Origin: Lophium mytilinum
Lineage: Eukaryota; Ascomycota; Dothideomycetes; Mytilinidiales; Mytilinidiaceae
Direction of reading: 5' to 3'
Length of the DNA stretch: 47,055 bases
Assembly (NCBI GenBank): GCA_010093605.1
Contig: MU004201.1
Location: 541,240 to 588,294, forward strand
The notes beneath the pieces were generated by a model. It was given only the letters and a program-made list of their open reading frames with translations, was not told the DNA's origin and ran no database searches. Below are positions 33,270 through 43,205 of the stretch, in pieces; the stretch's first letter is position 1, and the number at the start of each line of letters is the position of its first letter. The position numbers were made by a program, and so were the translations under genes.

Positions 33270-33475
33270 GCTAAAGATGACAATGACTCCGATAGTTCGG
33301 GGCCTAACAATAACACCGATTGCTACAAAGACTTCCTTCCGGGTCGCCTTTCATGGGATGAATTTGTCTGTTCTCTTCGAATTAAGCAAGAAGAATCTCC
33401 TCTTGTCGCCAACCTTCTTGGTGAGTGTGCTGGCGTTCGCTATCCGGAGGCAGTAGCGATGGGGGAGGTGGGATA
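33270..33475 (+). pseudogene. Gene fragment, unrecognised
   Basis: A plus-strand frame gives DNDSDSSGPNNNTDCYKDFL, then RLSWDEFVCSLRIKQEESP and a short tail before a TAG stop. The acidic, Asn/Ser-rich start and amphipathic continuation look like a true exon, but no family is recognised and the frame is lost at about 33475. Confidence 0.35.
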
Positions 33476-34486
33476 GAGGAGGAACTGGATAGTTTTTCTT
33501 CTAGATTCAACAGGTGGGTTCTATGAGATGTTTGAGGTCGCTAATTAGAGACTGGCAGGATAGGTTGAGTAGTGGGTGGGAGGTCGTGCTTAGTGGTATA
33601 GTAAGAGGAGGGAGGAGAGGGAGGTTAAAGGATCTTGAGCTCTAAGAGCGAGCGCAGGAAGACCTCTCGCCCAGTGCTGGACTTTCTAAGAAGAAGACGC
33701 CTTGTTACAGTACGCATCTAGGTCTGGCAAGACGGGGACAAGGGCATTCCGATTTCAAGCTAGTTATAGTAAGAGTATTCCAATGCAAGCTAAGTATGGC
33801 CGGAGATGAAGAGAGATAAAATAGCTCTAAATCCAACGTTGAGAACGTAGCAGCGACGCTAATAATAAGTAAGTATGTCTTTACAGCTTTTCTAATTAAA
33901 GTTTTAAGTACCTCATTCCGTTTCGAACCTAGGGCGTGGAGCATAGTAATAGCGTGGTGGGACTATTAGACATTTGTAATATTTCTAGAGACTCCTATAA
34001 GCATACGCGCTAATTAGCTACCGCGCTAGGTACAAGGAGTTCCGACTCGCCCACCCGCTTTGCAAGATTAGAGCTGGGCACTTCTAACTTAATAATGAGG
34101 CTTAGGTCGCCCGTTCCTTCTATGGTTGGCAAGTTAGTTTCATGCAGCTTGGCGGTTGCATATATGTTTTCGTCGGTCTCCCGTCGGTCTCCTTGGTTTC
34201 GCCACGACGAGCTTATTTGGGTCTAAATTCGTTAGCAGATAGATTGGTGATTAAGGCCACTAAAGGCGTAGAATTAAGGGCCTGCAGGTTCTTCGGGTGC
34301 TTAATGCCGTGGATTCTAGTTAGCGTCTACTTTCTCATGGGAAGAGAAAACCAGAGAAGTGTACCTTTGCGGGTCCTCCCTTCCTCTTTAGATGTGGAGT
34401 TGATTTTGCTGGAAATAAAGAAGGGGCGAAGGCGTATGGTAACGCATGAGAGCATATGGTCTGCTTCATGCCCTTATAGCATTTAG
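33476..34486. other. Mixed short frames, unresolved
   Basis: Contains a minus frame at 33705-33944 and a plus frame at 34142-34486, each without recognisable motifs and each overlapped by open sequence on the other strand. Confidence 0.25.
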
Positions 34487-34489
34487 TTT

Positions 34490-35700
34490 AGTCTTTTTTA
34501 GAGGCTCGGCATTAGCCAATCCATCGTTCAGGCCTCTTAATGTTAGTTAAGTCCCCTAGTTAACGTCCATTATACTTGCATTACTGCTGGAGTTGCTCTT
34601 CGGTTGAATACTAGAGTCTCCAGCATTAGGATTATCTCCTAAGGAGTGGTCATCTACTTGCATTACGGTATCTACATCTATGGGCTCAACCCTAGCATCT
34701 TCTCGCTCTACGATATCCTTGCTTTAAAGGACAGCGTTATACCTTAGCCGTACTGCAATGGCATCCCCTTTAAACTCTCTGTAGTCTCGCGCGGCCGTAT
34801 TAAGCAATTGGGTAGCACTATCTGCACTCTTAGGTGTCTCCTCGCAATCTCGAGTAGTTTCTAAGCTTCCTTAACAACGCAATTAGCGGCCTACACTAGT
34901 GCATCATCGGCTCTCTCTTTAGGCACTTACTCCGTAACTACTTGTTCCCGGTGAAACGTCCAGCATATCTTAATCCATCTCCGGCTCGTGCATGCGTGCG
35001 TGTTGTGTGGCATTGTTGCCGGCATCTTAATATCGTGTGGCTATAAAGTTAGTTGCTGGCACAATTGCGCCGGCGCTATAGTTGATCGGCCTCTTCGGGA
35101 CCTTCTTTATGGTAGCCTGTTAGTATCTTACAAGTACTCTCTCTTTAAAGTCTCCTAGTGTTTAATGTTGCTTCTGTAAGAGGTCTGAATTAATGTAGTT
35201 AATTGACATGCAAATGGCAATAGGGACTTAGCCTAGCGCACGGCTGGTGTTAAGGGCAGTGGAAGGTATGGTAGGAGTAGCAGTTACTTAAGGATAATAC
35301 GATGTAGTGTTCTGTTAATAAGGCGCATGCATTAAGCCTATATAGCTAAGTTACCCCAGCCGTAATTAAATATCACCAGTCCGGCCCGTTCGAGGAAGAT
35401 GAGACATTAGTGAGCCTCCTCCGCCTGCTCTCCGTAGAGAGAGTCCCTTAGGTCCCACCTATGTCTACTAGGAACCACGCCTCGCCCTTAGGAGGAGTCC
35501 ATAGGAGCCAAGCCTTCGCAGTCCCTAAAGAGAACCAAAAGACATTAAGAGCCCCATCCACCGCCTCTCTCTTAAGTAGTTCACGACACCTCCGACGTCT
35601 CTAGTTAAGCCTATTTAAGAAAGCCTTTATAACTTGTTCAAGGACTTCGGCATGGAACTCTTTGATTATTCGGGTTGTCGTCTTCTAGTAGGAATCTGTG
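34490..35700 (-). pseudogene. Decayed minus-strand gene, unrecognised, Asp/Ser-rich C-terminus
   Basis: Minus-strand text with single TAA/TAG codons back-read: DGALNVFWFSLGTAKAWLLW near 35510-35570, PKRPINYSAGAIVPATNFIA near 35040-35110, then AARDYREFKGDAIAVRLRYN near 34740-34800 and a disordered acidic tail (IDVDTVMQVDDHS, GDSSIQPKSNSSSNAS) ending near 34560. At least one frame change is needed. No domain is recognised. The low-complexity tail suggests a regulatory or structural protein but says nothing specific. Confidence 0.4.
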
Positions 35701-36297
35701 CGGTATTTAAACAAGCGACCATGCTTATTGGTGTAATATTCCTAACTCGTCTAAGGTATTAAATATTAACTTGTATTTGTGGCTCCTGCAAGGCCATAGC
35801 CGGAAGCCTCCCTCTCCCAGCCCAAAGGTCTTTAAAGTACGGTGAGTCTTATGCGACATCCGAGTATATCGATTGTTATCGTGTGCTGTGTCGTGTGCTG
35901 CGTTGTGTGGTTATTCCTTAGGGCGCATTATTGATAGGTGTTAAAGTTAACTGCCTCCAGAGGCATAATATTAAGGAGGGGGGCGGGAGGGGATTTAGAG
36001 GATACGTCTCTGCGTATACGTCTCTGCGTTGGCCCGTAAAGACGGGAAGACGTATAGATTTCCTACCGACACTACGAGGAGGTGCAGAGTCCGATTTCAC
36101 CGCATATTTGCTCGACGGCTCTAACCAGGGTATATCATCGTGCGCGCAGCACGATCTCGAGATGAAGATTATAACGGACTTCACGTCATTCGACAACAAC
36201 GCGCCGTACGAGTTGCTAAGACGCACTTGGGGTGGTCGTCTTGAATGCAGTAGATTTGCTTCGTGGTTTCGGGCCTATGCGCTATTAGCTTGAGTCC
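35700..36297. other. Overlapping open frames on both strands
   Basis: The plus frame 35931-36293 (120 codons, includes RRTWGGRLECSRFASWFRAY) and minus frame 35918-36226 (102 codons) are antiparallel. The plus reading looks more natural, but neither has a known motif. Confidence 0.3.
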
Positions 36298-36600
36298 TCT
36301 ACCACGGGTGAAGCGTCCACGTACCTGGGAGAAAATAATCCGTCGCCTCCTAAAAGCCCCGTCAGATTATAAGACTGCCTATAGATATTACTAAGCTCTT
36401 ACTATTACCGGCGCATCTACTCCTACCACATTGTCCTCCTTGATTAACAGCTCCCTCGCCTTGTAGCAGAGCTCTTTTACTTGGCTCCCTGGTATTAGCC
36501 AACATGTGCAAGGTTGGCGAATCGCCCCAGATTAAGAAGGGAGCGAGTGAGAACGTTCCTACCACGACGTATGTCGACTAAACCGGCCTTAGAATTAGGA
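36298..36600 (+). pseudogene. Gene fragment, unrecognised
   Basis: A plus-strand frame reads VKRPRTWEKIIRRLLKAPSD, then YKTAYRYYQALTITGAST and further residues to about 36540, with one TAA. It may continue the 35931-36293 frame after a shift. No family is recognised. Confidence 0.3.
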
Positions 36601-37490
36601 ACCAAGGGTAAGCGTTTGTGGCATATTTCTCAAGACTCTTAATAGATAAGCAGCGGTTTAAGTATCTAGTTTATGCTATTTCATTTAAAGCAATATTCGA
36701 TTCTTCGTCTATACTCTATTGTTAGAGTTGGGCATCTACTTCTTCTTCTTCTCTGTCACCGTCTGCGTCTTGTCTTGTCCTTCGCTTCAGCCGAGCCGTC
36801 TTGCTGTGTCGCGATGGCTTACCAGAATTTCACCAGCCGTTCTTTCCCCTCCGAATACGGCGTCTTCCTTACGCGGCTTCTATCTCTACTTGTGCAGAGC
36901 AGCCGCTGCAAGAAGAGCTCTTCGCCCCATAATTGGTGCGTTTCTAATTCCTCCCTTATTTACATAATCGCGCGACAACTCCATCGCGTACTGTGGTTGT
37001 ATACTATAGTTAGTGCAGCGGCGGTAGGGATATGTTGGGTACGTTTAACTTGTTGTAAGGGATAAATTGTTTGGAGAGAGAATGTAATATAGATGTAGAT
37101 ACCCCCAAGAGCGCTCTTTAAGACTTTTATTACTTAAGTGGGAGGGTCCGTTTAACGAGGATGGTTCGGGAGCTTGGGTGTCTGGCCTGGCCCATGTTGG
37201 GCTTGTAGTTGTTAGCGCAATTAGAATAGGGCGCAGGGAGAAGGTGCTTGCCCTTCTCGTTATTACTCGAGCTCAAGACGCGTGTAGAGCCTCAGGATCC
37301 GAAGGGCTAAGCTACCTCGATAGCTGTATTGTAGCCCAGCGAGGAGTAAGTATAGGTTGAGTCACGGCACTCTTCTGCGCCGCAGTACGTTACGTCGAAC
37401 TTTAATTTCCCACGCCTCTCGCCTTTTCTTCACAACCCGCAGATCTATTTCCTATCGTCCCATCTCACCGCCTATTATATCCTCTTTGAA
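36600..37490. other. Short overlapping frames, nothing recognised
   Basis: Two overlapping plus frames (36673-37065, 36719-36967) and a basic minus frame (KTRRRR followed by QRRRRSR if one stop is back-read) share the same bases. Leucine-rich runs may reflect CTT/TTC simple sequence at 36735-36760. Confidence 0.25.
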
Positions 37491-37499
37491 TTTAAGTCC

Positions 37500-38150
37500 A
37501 AAAACTTACGAAATCGGCCCTAAGAAAACAAATCCAAGATAAGCGCACGGAACCTGAGCGGGACGGGAACATCGAGGCAATGCCCCATTGACAGTATCTG
37601 TAGCGCATTCGCAGTTGTAGATAATAGGGGGGTATAGTGCGGTTAAATGGCGGGGGCCTGGATAGAATTGTGGGTGTAACGGTAGGCTAGACGCGCCGCG
37701 GTGGAGCTCCGAGGATGACGAGAGAGCGGGGTGTAGCGTTGGGGATACTCTTCTAGGTCTGCGCAAGCTTGACGAAGAAGGTTTACTAGGCAGCGAAGAT
37801 GTTGTCGTTGGCGCCGAGGCAAGACATGATGCCGTCGATAGGGGCCAGGCGTCGCAATACTGCCTTAGCGCTTTCTTCGATGTATTTGTAGGTGGAATGG
37901 GTAGAGAAGGGCTTATAGTGTTTTCAGCGTCTGCATGGGACTAGAGGTGCAGTAGGCTGGAGGCATTGCGATGGGAGGTGCAGCTGGAGGCATCGCAATG
38001 GGAGGTGCAGCTGGAGGCATCGCGATTGCGATTAGGCCCTGTCGTAGGGCATCGCAGGTGGGATTAATGGAGCGGAGGCATAGTTTGTATAAACAAGGTA
38101 CGAGACTGGGCCTGTGAATAGAATAGCCAGTGCTAAAGTGTAGATGCATA
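37500..38150 (-). pseudogene. Decayed minus-strand gene with PIAMPPAAP repeats
   Basis: The minus strand first shows a 27-bp repeat coding for PPIAMPPAA units (37956-38029). It then gives, in another frame, KYIEESAKAVLRRLAPIDGI and MSCLGANDNIFAA near 37800-37890, followed by FFVKLAQT and IPNATPRSLVILGAP. The central part looks like a helical domain, but no family is recognised. Frame changes and TAG/TAA codons show decay. Confidence 0.35.
37956..38029. repeat. 27-bp tandem repeat
   Basis: Nearly three copies of GCTGGAGGCATCGCAATGGG followed by AGGTGCA, with C/T and G/A variation. Confidence 0.9.
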
Positions 38151-38165
38151 GTATAGTGCTTCCGG

Positions 38166-38484
38166 CTGGAATATTTCAGCCGCTAAGAAAGAACCCCTGC
38201 TTACCCAAGACGCTAACGCGATTGAGGACATCTCTTTCTTTAATAATATCTCCGTCTCTAGTAGTTAGAAAGCTGCGAGATTCTATAACATGTCGTTTCA
38301 GGTACCCAGGACTATAATCGACCGGGCTTTAAGTTACTTTGTGGTTGATGAAATCCTAAGATATCTTATATTCCTGGCAGATAGGTACTTATTCTATAGG
38401 GCCGTGGGGCCGACCACCAGCGCAGCGGAAAGCACCCCCGCAAAAAGGTTGCAGCTGGCAAAGTGGGTACGAAAGTGGCCATAA
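38166..38484 (+). pseudogene. Gene fragment, unrecognised, one premature stop
   Basis: A plus frame reads ISAAKKEPLLTQDANAIEDI, then SFFNNISVSSS, a TAG, and 64 more codons from 38290 (YFVVDEILRYLIFLADRYLF) to the TAA after RKWP. The single TAG fits loss of a Gln. It resembles an amphipathic helical C-terminal region. It lies about 240 bp upstream of the PD-(D/E)XK gene on the same strand and could be a separate gene or a lost part of it. Confidence 0.4.
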
Positions 38485-38726
38485 TAGGCCGTTTCTGCGA
38501 CGCATAACTACTAAAGTATAGAGTGAGAGTCATTATTTAGCGTGAATTAATTGTTGGAGATCCCGAAGTTCTTGGGATATTGAATCGAGATAAGAGCGCC
38601 GCCGCGTGGGGGCCCTGCCCAGACAGGGTCTAGGAACCCGGGCAACCGCAATACGTTACAGCGTCGCACAATAAAATATACCCGCATCCTGTATATAGGC
38701 AACTAACAACCCTTATATCTATAGCC

Positions 38727-40244
38727 ATGCAGTTTAATAACTCTCCTTCTACGCCGGCCTCGGAAGATCGCATCTCCTTATGTGTTGAATTGGTGCGCGA
38801 ATACTACCCTACACCGCCCCTCGAAGAACAAAGACCCTTGAAGCGGCGTCGCGCCATGTCCCTCCCGCGCGCCCTTTAGCACCGCAATTGCAGCCTAAAG
38901 CGACCAAGGATGGACAACAACGAAGAGGACCTCGGCCTAAAACCTGAACAGAGTGTGTCGCAGATTGGAATCAATCCGCTTGCGTTGAACTAAACGAACA
39001 GATTTAACTTAGCCGTTAGTGGTATTTCCGCCAACGGCACGAAACGTCCATTAAGCCCAACGCGCGAAGTATCTGTTTAACTTAAAGGCGCATCGCCGTC
39101 AGTGCACACGGATGACCTGGTATATCCAGGGAACACCTATTAGAGCAAGTCTTTTAACTCAGTAAACGGCTTTCGAAGGGCTTTACTTCCGGATTCATTC
39201 CACCTTGTTTGAAAGTACGTGTGCATACCCACGAGACGTTTTGATTGGACTAACGTGTGTCTAGAAAGTGATCGAAAATGACACTATGCTGGGCCCTCAA
39301 CTATTACTAGATATCGACCCCGAAGATTATAAGATAGATTCCACCCGCAACGTTGCTGAGGCGTTTACTATATGGAAGGAAGTTAAGAGCATCTTTCTCG
39401 ACGCGCATATATGCAAGATTGACGGTCAAGATAAGAATGCGTGGTGTAGCCATGTGGTTAAGCCGCTTCTTCGGCTAGTCATAGCTATATACGGCAAGGA
39501 GAAATGGAAGTACTACAGCGTGTACGCATCTTCCTCTTAATAATTGTTAAATAGTAGCTAACCAAACTATTTGTCTAGGCAAACGCAGTCCATTAATTAT
39601 AAGTACCTCTCTACGACTACGACTGGCCCCCTTGGCTATCCTAAACCCTTCGATCGCAAGACTAACTACGCTTTCTTGTACTTGAAAGCAAACTCTACAC
39701 ACTCTAGACTCTACGACAAGGCTTTTAGGAAAAAATGGAAATTGGGCACACAACTAATACGTCCTTAAAGCGGATTGCCCTCTTTTCTAGTATTGAGGTC
39801 CAACCGCGATTAGGGGATAATACAGAGGCTGAGGTCCAGATGAGCGTATGGATCGCTGCGTCGTTACGCAAGAAGCGAGAGCTCGCTTAGCTTGCGAAGA
39901 AATCCTGCAAGCCCGGAGTTATTGTGGAGCCCGCTTTTACGATTGTTGGACATGTCCATACCGTCTTTTATGCGTATTTGCGCTCGGCCACCCCATCTAA
40001 TAATGGTGTTGCTGTCCCAGGTGCAGACAAACTGTTGGGTGATGACGAGTGTAGGGAGGATGTGCATACCCTTAGAGACACGTCTGCTCGGCTTACTTCG
40101 TTGAAAACAGATTCTATTCGTGGAGTCTTTCAGTGGCTTAGATTGTACGGGAACGTATTGGAGTATGGGATGGATGAGGGGAAGACCGGGTATTGGGGAC
40201 GGTTCCTTGGGCCTGTGCTAGAGAAGCTGGCTGCTGACTCGTAA
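38727..40244 (+). pseudogene. PD-(D/E)XK nuclease-like domain protein (fungal PDDEXK_12 type), decayed
   Basis: The order of motifs is that of the fungal family. A disordered N-terminus (STPASEDRIS near 38745, LKRRRAMSLPRA near 38840) is followed by an intron at 39215-39264. Next come IDPEDYKIDSTRNVAEAFTI (39313-39372) and KNAWCSHVVKPLLRL (about 39435-39480). The nuclease-like core is FDRKTNYAFLY (about 39650), SSIEVQP (about 39787-39810), VQMSVWIAASLRKKREL (about 39838-39886), VGHVHTVFYAYL (about 39946), GVFQWLRLYGNVLEYGMDEG (about 40122-40180) and GYWGRFLGPVLEKLA. Stops are mainly TAG/TAA, and frame slips are needed near 39150-39190 and 39750. The core Glu is kept; Gln follows where Lys is common. 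The family is frequent in fungal accessory genomes. Its biological role is uncertain. Confidence 0.8.
39215..39264 (+). other. Probable intron of the PD-(D/E)XK pseudogene
   Basis: AAA|GTACGT...GACTAACGTGTGTCTAG|AAA, 50 bp, with an ACTAAC branch-point motif. It joins GFIPPCLK to KVIENDTMLGPQ in phase, giving a sequence typical of the family. Confidence 0.7.
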
Positions 40245-40289
40245 CTTGTGCTTCCATAGAACGCTTTCTTTACTTAGGCTGTAGACTCT

Positions 40290-40960
40290 ATATCTATTAG
40301 TATGAACAGTATTTTAGTATGAACAGTACGTCTCCAACAATATAAACTGTGCTTCTGCAGCACTATCGATATGCCCTTCGATGCCATGTTAATGCTCGGG
40401 AGCGGACTCTAACTTTATTGATGCTTCGCGTTCACGATCCTCTAGATGGAACGAAAATTAGATGTTAAAACAATATAGCTCCTACATTGATATGAACAGC
40501 TTCTACATGATATAAACGGTACGTCTGCAATACTATTAACATGCCCCTTACTGCCATATTAACGCTCAAGAGCGCACTCCAACTTAATCGACGCTTCGCG
40601 TTCACGATCCCCTAGAAGGAACGACACTCCCGGTTACAGCACTCTCTAAAGCTGCTTCAGGCATTAAATAACGTAACGATATAGCTCCTACAACAATGGG
40701 AACGGTATTACGATTAGTGTGTCTACATTGGTAGAATGAGTGCTACTACAATGCTATCCATCTACCCTTCTTTGCTATGTTAATTCGAAGTGGACTCTAA
40801 ATCAATGCTTTGCGTTCACGATCTCCCGCAAGGAACTCGCCCCCAGGTTAGGCCACTCGCTGAAGACAATCTAGGCATTAAAACGACACAGCTCCTACTC
40901 CCCTAGAAAGAAAGAAAATTCCCGATCACAGCACCCTTTAATGACGATCTAGACATGGAA
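40290..40960. repeat. About 170-210-bp imperfect tandem repeat
   Basis: The landmark GCTTCGCGTTCACGATC followed by a CTAGA-GGAACG-like motif occurs near 40421, 40591 and 40804. ATATAGCTCCTAC, CACTCTCTAAAG/CACTCGCTGAAG and ATGAACAG units recur between landmarks. Three degenerate copies are present, with no coding frame. Confidence 0.8.
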
Positions 40961-41189
40961 AGAAATAACACCGCCAAAGACCCTTGGTTCCTGCATTCTG
41001 GAAACAGCCTCGAGTGCCGTAGGTATTATACCGTTTCGAGCATCGCCAAGTGGAGAAGGAAGGAAAAGATAACGCCATGATCTTAACCGGGTGCTGTTAT
41101 GCTTAATAGAGACAGCGAGCGGGCTCCAGGCACCTAACAATTGCCGAAGGAACTGATGCGATCATCGCGTTTGCCGAACCTGTCTTCGG

Positions 41190-41600
41190 CCCCCTCGTGT
41201 GGATGAAGGGGTTGGAAGGGATTGCTTAGGGTGATGAGCGGTTGACGAGACCCCGGGTTTAAGTTTGAGTCTGCGAATCTGTTTCCGTTTTGGGGACTTA
41301 TCTTTAGCATTAGCGTCGACCTCAGCTCTCCCCCTTTTTAAGCTGACGCTATTGCTAGACGATATACTAGGAGTTTAAGGGGTCGGAAGGGATTGCTCGG
41401 GGTAATGGGCAGTTGACGGGACCACGGGCTTCGGGAGCTTCTTGGGCTGTTTCGGTTTTGGTGGTTTATCTTTAGCATTGGCGTTAATCTTATCTCTCCT
41501 CTTTAAGCTGACGCCATTCCTAGACGATACACCAGGAGTTTGAGGGGTTGGAAGGGATTGCTCGGGGTAATGGGCAGTTGACGGGACCACGGGCTTAGGA
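41190..41600 (-). repeat. About 168-bp coding tandem repeat (Ser/Pro/Lys-rich)
   Basis: The landmark GGTTGGAAGGGATTGCTCGG recurs near 41211, 41381 and 41546. On the minus strand it encodes PVVPSTAHYPEQSLPTPQTP plus SLKRRDKINANAKDKPPKPK, an unstructured basic segment. The minus open frame 41375-41590 spans one and a half units. It is probably the disordered C-terminus of the JmjC gene upstream. Confidence 0.8.
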
Positions 41601-41604
41601 AGAG

Positions 41605-41865
41605 GCGTGTGCTGTTGCTGGTTTGGCAGTTCATCTTTGGCTTAGGCTTCGGCCTCGTCTCTCCCCTGTCTTAGGTTGACGCCCATCTTAGGCGATACCT
41701 CCCGAATTAGCGCTTCCAATGTTGGAAATACTTGGAGCGGAGCCTTCCCCTTTGGCTAAAGCTATTTCGCAATCGCTTTGCAATCAATTGCGCTTATACG
41801 TGCGAGGTCGGGGCGAAGAATATCGAACCATCGCACGAAATAGTCTCGCTGACCTTTACTTATAC
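41605..41865 (-). pseudogene. Possible JmjC-gene C-terminal segment
   Basis: The minus strand reads RYQGISKGQRDYFVRWFDIL, then RPDLARISAIDCKAIAK near 41780-41880, and KGKAPLQVFPTLEALIREVS near 41700-41760, before entering the repeat frame. Back-read stops are TAG. It could be the end of the JmjC gene after a frame change, or a separate gene. Confidence 0.4.
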
Positions 41866-42030
41866 CTTGATACCTTTAAATAGTTAGTGCAACCTTCTAA
41901 TAATGGGAGACATGACTTACTCGGAGGGTTGTATGGGACGCTTAAGTCGTGTTAAATTACCCGGGCCGGATGTGACCCTTAGGTTCATATCAACGTTTTC
42001 TACTGTGGTGCTGGGAAGAATAAATAACAC

Positions 42031-42276
42031 CTAAACCCTAAGGCGCGAGCACAGCGTATTAAGAATGGCGCCGTAGTTTACATACATCTGTAACCTTGAT
42101 TTTCTGCTCCTCTTAAGTTTCGGATGACTATCTATGGCTTCGTAGGCCCGAGTGGCGGCGGTTTTTCTGTAACCGGTTTTCAGTTTCTCCTCTTTTATTG
42201 CACTTCTCTCCTTGATTGTTAAATGTTTGTCACGCTGTCTAGCCTGCTTTATATCCTTACTTATGCTCTTCTCCAA
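42031..42276 (-). CDS. Open C-terminal segment of the JmjC pseudogene
   Basis: The longest undamaged stretch of the C-terminal part, 81 codons, basic and probably helical (MEKSISKDIKQARQRDKHL). It ends at a TAG that seems to replace a codon, since the same frame continues with VLFILPSTTVENVDMNLRV to about 41870. Confidence 0.5.
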   Translation of the reverse strand: MEKSISKDIKQARQRDKHLTIKERSAIKEEKLKTGYRKTAATRAYEAIDSHPKLKRSRKSRLQMYVNYGAILNTLCSRLRV

Positions 42277-42819
42277 TTGGACGAATTCGTGAGCAATTCT
42301 AAGATATAGAATACGCTTTTTTAGTGTACCTATATAATGTTTATTCTTAACTACTTTAAGCTCGCGAAGACATCTTAATATGGAGTCCGTGGGCGAAGTA
42401 TCGTCGGGTTTATTAATCTAGCTGATGGGCGTCTAGCTTAGGCAATTTAGCGTCCGGTCAGCGGTGCACTGCAGAATTAACTGGAGTGTTCGTGCTTTCC
42501 AAACTTCGTCTAGCTTCGGGAAATAGTGTCCTGCATCGTTGAACGCCTCCAGAAGGGCGTTTCTTCCCGGCTTATCGAATTTATAGACGCTGCTGCACTT
42601 GAAAGTATACTAACCACTAGTTACAGTGCGGCACTCTCGAGGTGCTTGCGAGAAATCTTCTTCCGTTTCGAGGGTTGATAGGTTGATGGATGCCTCTATG
42701 GCCAGAGCGTCGGCAAATTAGTAGGAGCCGGGGGGGCGGTTAAAAAGGTACGCTCTCTAGGTAGGAGCCACACATGTTCGGTAGAGCCAAGTAATGTATT
42801 AAGTCCTAAGCGTTTGTGA

Positions 42820-43205
42820 CTCTATTTTTGTGTAGAGCCTAAGATAGCGCTCTATATTATAGTAGCATAAGAGAGTATAGAATGCACTATCGGCATTATG
42901 GCCGGACTGGAAGAGATAATATTAGATAAGATGACCGCCGGTTCTTGGAAGTTACAGCAACTTACCGACTTCCTACGACATTGGATCGTTTTCTTGCTCC
43001 CGCGTTTTACGAGCTCTAACTGGAACGCGTCCTTCCATTTTAGTGCCGGACCTTCGTTAATACCGAATGCCCAAAATTCCCCACGTTACTAATCGGCGAT
43101 AGCAACAACCTAATGATCCTTCTCTAGTTTCTCGCTTGTTTGGTTATTTGATGGGACATGAAATGGCAATATAAGGCCGTTATAAGACTCTAGGTTAATG
43201 TTCTC
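42820..43205 (-). other. Part of JmjC pseudogene between open segments
   Basis: The frame of 43206-43748 continues through TAG and TAG-TAA codons with NINLESYNGLILPFHVPSNN, RGEFWAFGINEGPALKWKDA and FQLELVKRGSKKT. The plus open frame at 42898-43092 overlaps it and is taken to be a shadow. Confidence 0.55.

Noticed and set aside
42898-43092. Plus-strand open frame of 64 codons
   Set aside because: It is antisense to the JmjC frame, which has family support over the same bases.
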